From: Clostridia bacterium
Lineage (GTDB): Bacteria > Bacillota_A > Clostridia > Oscillospirales > CAG-272
DNA: 7,954 nucleotides
Assembly (NCBI GenBank): GCA_017472105.1
Contig: JAFUQY010000419.1
Location: 1 to 7,954 of the forward strand
Reading direction: 5' to 3'
Made by a program: the position numbers and the translations under genes. Numbering within the stretch: the first letter of the stretch is position 1; each line of letters begins with the position of its first letter. Positions 1 to 6,596 of this stretch are shown piece after piece. A model generated the notes under the pieces. That model was not told the origin of the DNA and did no database searches. It was given only the letters and a program-made list of their open reading frames with translations.

Positions 1-1124
1 CGCTGGGGCAGCTTACCGGGAATCGTCTCTGCGATGGGCTTCAGAGGATCAGCAGCACCGGTAACACGCATTGCGCCATAAACATAGGAACGTCCGGACA
101 GAGGATCCCGGATCGCACCGCCGATACAGGTAGCTGCACCGCCGAAGGGTTCGATTTCGGTGGGATGGTTGTGGGTTTCGTTCTTGAAGAGCAGGAGCCA
201 CTTTTCGGTCTTGCCGTCAACGTCCACATCAATCTTTACGGTGCAGGCGTTGATTTCTTCGGATTCGTCGATCTTGGGCAGCTTGCCGTCAGCCTTGAGC
301 GCACGTACAGCCACGGTAGCGAGGTCCATGAGGTTCACGGGCTTGTGTTCGCGTCCGAGGGACTTACGGAGAGCCTTGTAGCGTTCAAAAGCGGCAGAGA
401 GGAGTTCGTCCTCAAACTTCACGCTGTCAATGGTGGTGAGGAAGGTGGTATGACGGCAGTGGTCGGACCAGTAGGTGTCGATCATCTTGATTTCGGTCAG
501 CGTGGGGCAGCGACCTTCGGAGGTGAAGTATTCACGGGTGAAACGGAGGTCGTCGCGGTCCATGGCAAGGCCGTACTGGTCGATGAACGCCTGAAGGTCT
601 TCTTCCTTCATGTCGAGGAAGCCGTCGAGAACAGCAACGTCAGCGGGAACATCGTAGGGCTGAACGAGGGTTTCCTTTTCCGCGAGAGAAGCTTCGCGAG
701 CTTCCACGGGGTTGATGACGTACTTCTTGATCTGTTCGATCTCGTCGGCATTCAACGCGCCTGCAAGGATATAAACTCTCGCGGTGCGAACGGTGGGACG
801 GCTGCCCTGGGAGATGATCTGGATGCACTGGGAAGCGGAGTCCGCACGCTGGTCATACTGACCGGGCAGATATTCAACCGCAAAAACAGTGGAGCCTTCG
901 TCATAGCTGAGGGTGTCGTAGGTTACGTCAACCTGAGGTTCGGAGAAAACGGTGTCCTTTGCGTAGTCGAACAGCTCGGGAGTGATTTCTTCCACGTCGT
1001 AGCGGTTGAGAACACGGACGCCTTCCAGGGACTTGATGCCGAGGAAGGAGGAAATATCGGATTTCAGCGCATCGGCTTCAACGGTGAGGCCGGGACGCTT
1101 TTCTACATAAACTCTGTAAACCAT
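1..1124 (-). CDS. purL: Phosphoribosylformylglycinamidine synthase, large single-chain type, N-terminal part
   Basis: This cytoplasmic enzyme converts FGAR to FGAM using ATP and glutamine. The first 374 codons are visible; the 3' end runs off the left edge. The protein starts MVYRVYVEKR, and residues 1 to about 150 look like the PurS-like N-terminal domain of large PurL proteins. Motif MIDTYWSDHCRHTTF (about 214-228) lies in the linker region, and FKNETHNHPTEIEPFGGA (about 313-330) with GGAIRD (335-340) marks the first AIRS-type synthase domain. The PurS-like start and the YWSDHCRHTTF motif indicate a fused protein of roughly 1,200-1,300 residues with a C-terminal glutaminase, rather than a PurS/PurQ/PurL set; the glutaminase itself is not visible. 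The ATG at 1124 has a GGAGA site (1133-1137) 8 bases upstream. It follows purD after a 21-bp gap, so it is probably in the same transcript. Confidence 0.96.
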   Translation of the reverse strand, partial: MVYRVYVEKRPGLTVEADALKSDISSFLGIKSLEGVRVLNRYDVEEITPELFDYAKDTVFSEPQVDVTYDTLSYDEGSTVFAVEYLPGQYDQRADSASQCIQIISQGSRPTVRTARVYILAGALNADEIEQIKKYVINPVEAREASLAEKETLVQPYDVPADVAVLDGFLDMKEEDLQAFIDQYGLAMDRDDLRFTREYFTSEGRCPTLTEIKMIDTYWSDHCRHTTFLTTIDSVKFEDELLSAAFERYKALRKSLGREHKPVNLMDLATVAVRALKADGKLPKIDESEEINACTVKIDVDVDGKTEKWLLLFKNETHNHPTEIEPFGGAATCIGGAIRDPLSGRSYVYGAMRVTGAADPLKPIAETIPGKLPQ

Positions 1125-1145
1125 TTATCTAATCTCCAGTATTTG

Positions 1146-2417
1146 TCATTCCTGTACGCAGGCAAGAGCACGTGCGCCGATGTCGCTTCTCTTGTATGCA
1201 TTCGCGAACTTCACGTCTTCGGTCGCTTCGTATGCGTTGGCAACGGCTTCCTTCAGCGTGGGAGCAACCGCAGTCACACCCAGCACACGTCCGCCGCCGG
1301 TCACGAGCACACCATCCCTGATCTTCGCACCGGCAACATAAATCTGCGCGCCGTGCTTCGGATTTTCGGGAAGGGTGAGCGGGAAGCCGGAGTCATACTT
1401 CTTCGGATAGCCGTCGGATGCCATGATAACACAGCACGCGGAGCCGTTCTTCCACTTCACATCAACATCGGCGAGAGTACCTGCCTGTGTCGCCTTCATG
1501 ATGGTGAAGAGATCGGTGTCGAGCAGGGGAAGAACCACCTGTGTTTCCGGGTCACCGAAGCGGCAGTTGTATTCGATCACCTTGGGGCCGTCCTTTGTAA
1601 TCATCAGACCGAAGTAGAGACATCCCTTGAAGGTGCGGCCTTCCGCGTTCATGGCGTTGATGGTGGGCAGGAAAATTTCCTTCATGCATCTCTCAGCAAC
1701 GTCAGCGGTGTAGTACGGATTCGGTGCAACGGTGCCCATGCCGCCGGTATTCAGACCGGTATCGTTGTCGCCGGCACGCTTGTGGTCCATGGAGGAGATC
1801 ATGGGAACGACAACCTTGCCGTCGGTGAAGGAGAGCACGGAAACTTCGGGACCTTCGAGGAATTCTTCAATCACCACGCGGTTGCCGGAGTCGCCGAACA
1901 TCTTGTCTTCCATGATTTCACGGAGTCCTACGTCCGCTTCTTCACGGGTCGCGCAGATCAGAACACCCTTGCCGAGTGCCAGACCGTCAGCCTTGACAAC
2001 AATGGGAGTCGGAGCGGTCTTCACGTATTCCCGTGCAGCTTCGATGGAGTCGAACACTTCGTAAGCCGCAGTGGGAATGCCGTACTTCTTCATCAGATTC
2101 TTGGAGAACACCTTGGAGCCCTCGATCTGAGCAGCAGCCGCTGACGGACCGAAGCAGGGAATACCGATCTCTTCCAGTGCGTCCACACAGCCGAGAACGA
2201 GCGGGTCGTCGGGAGCAACCACAGCAAAGCCGATTTCATGGGTCTTCGCGAATTCCACGATCGCGGGAATATCCTTCGCCCCTACATTCACGCATTCCGC
2301 TTCGACCATGCCGCCGTTGCCGGGGAGGGCGTAGATTTTATCAATTTCACGGCTTTCGGCGAGCTTCTTGATGATCGCATGCTCACGTCCGCCGGAACCG
2401 ATTACGATAATATTCAT
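1146..2417 (-). CDS. purD: Phosphoribosylamine-glycine ligase (GAR synthetase)
   Basis: This enzyme joins phosphoribosylamine to glycine with ATP, giving GAR, the second step of the pathway. The 423 residues match the usual family length. The N-terminal domain begins with GSGGREHA (7-14). The ATP-grasp core has VVKADGLALGKGV (140-152), EEFLEGPEVS (184-193), DHKRAGDNDTGLNTGGMG (211-228) and the metal/ATP-binding EYNCRFGDPETQ (282-293). The C-terminal domain ends with the family-like RSDIGARAL. At 68-76 the protein reads APDDPLVLG where many PurD proteins have GPEAPLV-G; I take this as a clade variant. The ATG at 2417 has a GAGGT site (2425-2429) 7 bases upstream. It lies 18 bp after the transformylase and 21 bp before purL, in the usual clostridial position. 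Confidence 0.97.
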   Translation of the reverse strand: MNIIVIGSGGREHAIIKKLAESREIDKIYALPGNGGMVEAECVNVGAKDIPAIVEFAKTHEIGFAVVAPDDPLVLGCVDALEEIGIPCFGPSAAAAQIEGSKVFSKNLMKKYGIPTAAYEVFDSIEAAREYVKTAPTPIVVKADGLALGKGVLICATREEADVGLREIMEDKMFGDSGNRVVIEEFLEGPEVSVLSFTDGKVVVPMISSMDHKRAGDNDTGLNTGGMGTVAPNPYYTADVAERCMKEIFLPTINAMNAEGRTFKGCLYFGLMITKDGPKVIEYNCRFGDPETQVVLPLLDTDLFTIMKATQAGTLADVDVKWKNGSACCVIMASDGYPKKYDSGFPLTLPENPKHGAQIYVAGAKIRDGVLVTGGGRVLGVTAVAPTLKEAVANAYEATEDVKFANAYKRSDIGARALACVQE

Positions 2418-2435
2418 GTTATAGACCTCGAAAGA

Positions 2436-3620
2436 TTAATGGTGGAACAGACGCATGCCGTTGAAGCACATAGCAATGCCGTACTTGTTGCAGCATTCGA
2501 TTACGTTGTCATCACGAACGGATCCGCCGGGTTCTGCGATGTAGGAAACACCGGAGCGGCGCGCACGTTCGATGTTGTCGCCGAAGGGGAAGAATGCGTC
2601 GGAGGCAAGAGCAACACCGGTGATGCCGTCGAGATATGCCTTCTTTTCTTCCTTGGTCAGCTCTTCGGGACGGGTGGTGAAGTAATCCTGCCATACGTCG
2701 TCGCCGAGAACGTCTTCGCTCTGATCGGAGATGTAAACGTCGATGACGTTGTCGCGGTCGGGTCTGCCGAGAGTGGGCAGGAAGGGAAGCGCGAGTACCT
2801 TGGGATGACGGCGGAGGTGCCAGATGTCAGCCTTGTTGCCGGCGAGTCTGGTGCAGTGGATTCTGGACTGCTGACCTGCGCCGACGCCGATTGCCTGACC
2901 GTCAACTGCGAAGCAGACGGAGTTGGACTGGGTGTACTTGAGGGTGATGAGCGCAACGATGAGGTCGAGGATGGACTTTTCGGGAATTTCCTTGTTCTCG
3001 GTCACGAGGTTGCGGAGAATTTCCCTGTTGATCTTGTAGTTGTTTCTGCCCTGCTGGAAGGTGATGCCGTAAACATCCTTGGTTTCGATTTCTTCGGGAA
3101 CGAAGTCGGGATCAATCTTTACGATGTTGTACGCGCCCTTCTTCTTGGACTTGAGGATTTCCAGAGCTTCGGGTTCGTAGCCGGGAGCGATGATGCCGTC
3201 GGAAACTTCACGCTTGATAATCATGGCGGTGGTTACGTCGCAGACATCGGAGAGCGCAATCCAGTCGCCGAAGGAGGACATACGGTCGGTTCCGCGTGCT
3301 CTTGCGTAAGCGCATGCAAGAGGAGACTCGTCCAGACCTTCGATGTCGTCAACGAAGCACATCTTCTTCATGTCGTCGTCCAGCTTGAAGCCGAGAGCGG
3401 CGGAGGTGGGAGAAACGTGGTTGAAGGAGGTAGCGCAGGTCATGCCGGTTGCTTCCTTGAGTTCCTTGACGAGCTGCCAGGAATTGAACGCATCGAGGAA
3501 GTTGATGTAGCCCGGTCTGCCGTTGAGGATTTCGATGGGCAGCTCTTCGCCGTTCTTCATGAAGATCTTCGCGGGCTTCTGATTGGGGTTACAGCCGTAT
3601 TTCAGTTCAAATTCTTTCAT
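2436..3620 (-). CDS. Stand-alone AICAR transformylase (phosphoribosylaminoimidazolecarboxamide formyltransferase)
   Basis: This enzyme moves a formyl group from 10-formyltetrahydrofolate to AICAR, giving FAICAR. The 394 residues match only the C-terminal domain of bifunctional PurH/ATIC; no N-terminal cyclohydrolase domain is present. The family is clear from LKYGCNPNQKPA (6-17), YARARGTDRMSSFGD (105-119), REVSDGIIAPGY (137-148), TQSNSVC (230-236), GAGQQSRIHCTRLAG (247-261), SDAFFPF and the terminal MRLFHH. From memory, many of these stretches are nearly identical to human ATIC. Aligned to human ATIC by eye, His267, Asp339, Asn431, Arg451, Arg588 and Phe590 are kept, but Lys266 reads Asn (residue 67), Arg207 reads Lys (7) and His213 reads Asn (13). 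I chose the ATG at 3620 because the AAAGG at 3631-3635 sits 10 bases from it but only 1 base from the ATG at 3629, which would add three residues (M-N-K). Confidence 0.93.
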   Translation of the reverse strand: MKEFELKYGCNPNQKPAKIFMKNGEELPIEILNGRPGYINFLDAFNSWQLVKELKEATGMTCATSFNHVSPTSAALGFKLDDDMKKMCFVDDIEGLDESPLACAYARARGTDRMSSFGDWIALSDVCDVTTAMIIKREVSDGIIAPGYEPEALEILKSKKKGAYNIVKIDPDFVPEEIETKDVYGITFQQGRNNYKINREILRNLVTENKEIPEKSILDLIVALITLKYTQSNSVCFAVDGQAIGVGAGQQSRIHCTRLAGNKADIWHLRRHPKVLALPFLPTLGRPDRDNVIDVYISDQSEDVLGDDVWQDYFTTRPEELTKEEKKAYLDGITGVALASDAFFPFGDNIERARRSGVSYIAEPGGSVRDDNVIECCNKYGIAMCFNGMRLFHH

Positions 3621-3630
3621 TTTATTCATA

Positions 3631-3635
3631 CCTTT
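3631..3635 (-). promoter_or_regulatory. Ribosome binding site AAAGG that decides the transformylase start
   Basis: The minus strand reads AAAGG, then a T, then the in-frame ATG at 3629. One base is too short for ribosome spacing. The next in-frame ATG, at 3620, lies 10 bases away and gives a protein starting MKEFELKYG, which resembles related proteins as I remember them. I therefore prefer the second ATG. The site falls in the short gap after the acetyltransferase stop codon. Confidence 0.5.
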
Positions 3636-3638
3636 CGT

Positions 3639-4142
3639 TTATTCGGTTAGGTGATCCCTGCTGTATCGCCGGGCGATGGTCTCGTATCTGCCCCGGTAAT
3701 GCCAGCTGTTTCCGTTTTTGTTTTCGCCGATGATGCTCAGTCCGAGATGGTCAAGCACCGCCATGGATTTCGCATTGTTCTTGTGGGCATAGGCTTCGAC
3801 AAACTCCGTATCCGCCGGAATGATTCCGACAAGATGCCGGTAAAGCGACGCAAACAGCCCGGTGCCTTTATATTCCTCGCGGAACTGGATTTCCTCCATC
3901 ATGAACACGCCGCCGCTCACGTAATACTGGAAGTACCCGGCAATCTCGTCGCCGTCCATGAGCAGGAGAATCTGCCGGGGCTCCCTTGAAAGTGCCGGCT
4001 TCACACAGTCCAGCCAGTGTGCCAGTCCGGTTTCATAGGAATCTCCCGTGGGCGCGATGGGTTCCATGTTGTCGTAGAGAATCCGGAACAGTGCGGGCAG
4101 AATTTCATCCGCTTTTGCTTTGTCGAGAAAACAGATTCTCAC
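3639..4142 (-). CDS. GNAT-family N-acetyltransferase, substrate unknown
   Basis: This is a 167-residue single-domain GNAT protein, predicted to move an acetyl group from acetyl-CoA to an amine. No signal peptide or membrane segment is seen. The acetyl-CoA pyrophosphate loop is visible as EEIQFREEYKGTGLF (83-97), following a beta-strand region with GDEIAGYFQYY (64-74). A typical C-terminal GNAT segment follows, NNAKSMAVLDHLGL (122-135). The start is GTG at 4142, and GTGA at 4139-4142 overlaps the cyclohydrolase stop, which suggests translational coupling; no strong ribosome site precedes it. The next gene starts after a short gap. Arginine codons are 5 CGG, 2 AGG, 1 CGA, 2 AGA and 1 CGC, unlike the CGT/CGC/AGA pattern of purM. 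It has no known role in IMP synthesis. It may be a passenger gene, or may modify a protein or metabolite linked to the pathway. Confidence 0.88.
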   Translation of the reverse strand: MRICFLDKAKADEILPALFRILYDNMEPIAPTGDSYETGLAHWLDCVKPALSREPRQILLLMDGDEIAGYFQYYVSGGVFMMEEIQFREEYKGTGLFASLYRHLVGIIPADTEFVEAYAHKNNAKSMAVLDHLGLSIIGENKNGNSWHYRGRYETIARRYSRDHLTE

Positions 4143-4855
4143 TGATTCTTGTTGACGATTCTGGTGTCGGTCTCGCCGGTAGCCAGATCAATATATCTTA
4201 CAAACAGAGAAACCTTGTTGTCCGCGTTCAGATTGGTCCAGATCAGGTCGGTCAGGGAGTCGATGTCGGTATCGGGCAGCTCGAGGGTCTTGGGTTCGCC
4301 TTCGAAGGAGGGAAGCGGATTGCCGTCGCCGTTGTAGGTGTGGATGAACTTCGCACGGCCTGCAATCGGGTTGGAGTACGCATAAGTGAAGCGTTCGCAG
4401 GAGGAATCATCGCCTTCCGCGCTCTTGAGGATGGACATTGCATAGTTCATCTCGCCGTTTTCGCGGTGGATGATACCGGAGATGCGGGGCGTAAAGTTCG
4501 GCTTGTCGTCTTCGAATTCACGGGTGCGCAGAGCCTGTTCGAAGGTCATCTGCTTGTCCATGAGGTTGTAGATGGTATCGGTCTGGTCGCCGTTGGTTAC
4601 GATGGTCTTGTTGCCGAGAACGCGTACGGGATAGTAGATGATCAGATGCGGGTCGGTCATCTTGGATTCGTCGAACGCCTTGGTGCGCATTGCGTCTCCT
4701 TCGGGAACGAAGACACGGTTGCGGCTGTTTTCGCTTCTGCCCATGATGAAGTAAGCGGTGACAGCCTTCTTGCCGTCCGCGCTCTTGCCGATGATGATGC
4801 CTCTGCCGTGGTAAGCGAGGGAATTCAGCTCAGCTGCGATGGTGGAAATCTTCAT
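4139..4855 (-). CDS. purO: IMP cyclohydrolase, PurO-type
   Basis: This enzyme closes the ring of FAICAR to give IMP, the last step of the pathway. The 238-residue protein matches the IMP cyclohydrolase family first characterised as archaeal PurO, which has an N-terminal-nucleophile hydrolase fold and is unrelated to the PurH N-terminal domain. Recognisable parts are AYHGRGIIIGKSADGK (14-29), AYFIMGRSENSRNRVF (34-49), VTNGDQTDTIYN (86-97) and NFTPRISGI (120-128). I assign it by recall of these motifs and by its position next to a transformylase that lacks a cyclohydrolase domain. It is a little longer than archaeal PurO (about 200 residues). The ATG at 4855 is served by AAAGGAG at 4866-4872, inside the last codons of purN and 10 bases upstream, so the two genes are probably translationally coupled. 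Its TGA overlaps the GTG of the acetyltransferase. The symbol is used by family analogy. Confidence 0.88.
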   Translation of the reverse strand: MKISTIAAELNSLAYHGRGIIIGKSADGKKAVTAYFIMGRSENSRNRVFVPEGDAMRTKAFDESKMTDPHLIIYYPVRVLGNKTIVTNGDQTDTIYNLMDKQMTFEQALRTREFEDDKPNFTPRISGIIHRENGEMNYAMSILKSAEGDDSSCERFTYAYSNPIAGRAKFIHTYNGDGNPLPSFEGEPKTLELPDTDIDSLTDLIWTNLNADNKVSLFVRYIDLATGETDTRIVNKNQ

Positions 4856-4860
4856 TTATC

Positions 4861-5496
4861 TTATTCTCCTTTGATATACACTTTGTTGTCCGCAACGGTG
4901 ATTCTGCCGTCACAGAACAGTCTTACGGCTTTGGGAAGGAGCTTCCATTCCGCCTCTTCCATGATGCGCTTCTGGAGGGTTTCGGGGGTATCGTCCTGCT
5001 TGACTTCGACCGCCTTCTGGAGCACGATCGGACCGGCGTCGCATTCGGGAATCACGATATGCACGGTCGCACCGGAAACCTTCACGCCCTTTGCAAGAGC
5101 CGCTTCGTGAACGTGGAGTCCGTAGAAGCCCTTGCCGCAGAAGGACGGAATGAGCGCGGGATGTACGTTGAGAATTTTATCGGGGAATGCCTCGTAAACC
5201 TGCTCGTCGAAGATGGTGAGGAATCCGGCAAGCACGACGAGGTCAATTCCTGCCGCTGTCATGGTGTCAGCGAGAGCACGGGAGTATGCCGCGATGCTGT
5301 CGTATTCCTTCCGGGGAAGCACGATGGATTCAATCCCGTTGTTCGCCGCACGCTCAAGCGCATAAACGCCGGGCTTGGAGGCAATCACGAGGGAGATTTT
5401 ACCGTTTCCGAGCTCACCGCGCTTTTCCGCATCGATCAGAGCCTGCAAATTCGTGCCGCCGCCGGAGACGAGAACCGCAATTTTCGTTGTCGTCAT
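4861..5496 (-). CDS. purN: Phosphoribosylglycinamide formyltransferase (10-formyl-THF dependent)
   Basis: This enzyme formylates GAR to FGAR with 10-formyltetrahydrofolate. At 211 residues it is the standard PurN size. The phosphate-binding loop is VLVSGGGTNLQAL (8-20). The catalytic trio matching E. coli Asn106, His108 and Asp144 is visible as Asn110 and His112 in ILNVHPALIPSF (108-119) and Asp153 in PECDAGP (150-156). The folate-binding stretch LAGFLTIF lies at 89-96, and HVHEAALAKGVKVSGATVH at 128-146 is typical. The ATG at 5496 has AAGGTG at 5502-5507, 5 bases upstream and overlapping the purM stop codon. The gap to the next gene is 5 bp. PurN and the transformylase are the two folate-using steps of the operon. 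Confidence 0.97.
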   Translation of the reverse strand: MTTTKIAVLVSGGGTNLQALIDAEKRGELGNGKISLVIASKPGVYALERAANNGIESIVLPRKEYDSIAAYSRALADTMTAAGIDLVVLAGFLTIFDEQVYEAFPDKILNVHPALIPSFCGKGFYGLHVHEAALAKGVKVSGATVHIVIPECDAGPIVLQKAVEVKQDDTPETLQKRIMEEAEWKLLPKAVRLFCDGRITVADNKVYIKGE

Positions 5497-5505
5497 GCCG
5501 TCACC

Positions 5506-6561
5506 TTATTCGAGAATAACGCCTTCGTCGGAGCTTACGACTTCACCGAGAACGTATGCTTCTTCGCCGTTTGCGCGGAGGTTTTCCACTGCAAGTGCAG
5601 CGTCTTCCTTCGCAACGATGAGGCACATGCCCACACCCATGTTGTAGGTGTTGTACATATCCCGTTCGGAGATGCCGCCTTCCTTCTGGATCAGCTTGAA
5701 GATGGGAAGAACCTTGACGTCGTCCTTCTTGATCTTCGCGCTCTTGCCGTCAGGAAGTGCTCTCGGGATGTTTTCGTAGAAGCCGCCGCCGGTGAAGTGG
5801 GAGATGCTCTTGACGTTCACCTTGTCCATCAGTGCGAGAACGGGCTTGACGTAGATTCTGGTGGGAGTCAGCAGGGTTTCAGCGATCGACTTTCCGCCGA
5901 GCTCTTCCTTCGGTACATAGAGACTGTCGGGATTGCTGTCGATATCAAAGACCTTACGGCACAGGGAGAAACCGTTGGAATGTACGCCGGTGGAGGGAAG
6001 CGCGATGATGACGTCACCTTCCGCAACGTTTTCCTTGTCGATCACGCGGTCGCGGTCAACAATACCAACTGCAAAGCCCGCAAGGTCATAATCCTCCGTG
6101 GGCATCATGCCGGGATGTTCAGCAGTCTCACCGCCGACGAGTGCCGCACCGGACTGTACACAGCCTTCCGCAACGCCGGAAACGATAGCCGCGATCTTTT
6201 CGGGATAGTTCTTGCCGCATGCAATATAGTCAAGGAAGAACAGCGGACGCGCACCGCAGCAGATGATGTCGTTGACGCACATAGCAACGGCGTCGATACC
6301 GATGGTATCATGCTTGTCCATGAGAATTGCCATCTTTACCTTGGTGCCGCAGCCGTCGGTGCCGGAAACGAGAAGGGGATGACGGATTCCGTACTTTTCC
6401 ATAACCAGACCGAGGTCGAAAATACCGCCGAAGCCGCCGATTTTGTCGCATACGCCGTCAACAACGGTACGTGCGATGTGCTGCTTCATCAGTTCCACTG
6501 CGGTGTAGCCGGCGGTAATGTCAACACCGGCGCTCTTGTATGCTTCGCTGTAGCTTTTCAT
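5506..6561 (-). CDS. purM: Phosphoribosylformylglycinamidine cyclo-ligase (AIR synthetase)
   Basis: This enzyme uses ATP to close the imidazole ring of FGAM, giving AIR. The 351 residues match the family length. Motifs of the PurM fold appear in order: SGTDGCGTKV (66-75, ATP-binding loop), CVNDIICCGARPLFFLDY (95-112), GGETAEHPGM (143-152), STGVHSNGFSLCRK, SHFTGGGFYENIPR and the late NMGVGM. No key residue appears to be missing. The ATG at 6561 has AAAGGAA at 6570-6576, with the GG about 10 bases upstream. It starts 24 bp after the purF stop and ends 9 bp before purN, consistent with one transcript. Confidence 0.97.
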   Translation of the reverse strand: MKSYSEAYKSAGVDITAGYTAVELMKQHIARTVVDGVCDKIGGFGGIFDLGLVMEKYGIRHPLLVSGTDGCGTKVKMAILMDKHDTIGIDAVAMCVNDIICCGARPLFFLDYIACGKNYPEKIAAIVSGVAEGCVQSGAALVGGETAEHPGMMPTEDYDLAGFAVGIVDRDRVIDKENVAEGDVIIALPSTGVHSNGFSLCRKVFDIDSNPDSLYVPKEELGGKSIAETLLTPTRIYVKPVLALMDKVNVKSISHFTGGGFYENIPRALPDGKSAKIKKDDVKVLPIFKLIQKEGGISERDMYNTYNMGVGMCLIVAKEDAALAVENLRANGEEAYVLGEVVSSDEGVILE

Positions 6562-6576
6562 GTCGAATGTTCCTTT

Positions 6577-6596
6577 CAGAGTTCGTCAGAGTTCGT
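6577..6596. repeat. Perfect 10-bp tandem duplication at the purF-purM junction
   Basis: The plus strand reads cagagttcgt twice in direct succession. The purF stop codon (6586-6588) spans the boundary between the copies. With a single copy the stop would still form, and the purM ribosome site would abut it, so the second copy adds 10 bp of spacer. It looks like a small slippage duplication. Confidence 0.9.

Noticed and set aside
1125..1145. Possible terminator or promoter in the purD-purL gap, and in the other short gaps
   Set aside because: The gaps are at most 24 bp, hold ribosome sites, and show no hairpin with a T-run or promoter-like boxes.
165..2144. A 659-codon plus-strand open frame opposite purL and purD
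   Set aside because: The same codon-aligned antisense effect; purL and purD share the register. No domain is recognisable.
2657..2956. Small shadow frames on both strands inside the purine genes
   Set aside because: They are low-complexity products (rich in Ser, Pro or Arg) of shifted frames in conserved genes, with no ribosome sites or family resemblance.
2238..3650. A 470-codon plus-strand open frame opposite the transformylase
   Set aside because: It is codon-aligned antisense to a clearly conserved gene, and it ends where the acetyltransferase uses a CTA codon.
3986..5110. A 374-codon plus-strand open frame opposite the cyclohydrolase
   Set aside because: It is codon-aligned with the cyclohydrolase on the other strand and has no recognisable domain.
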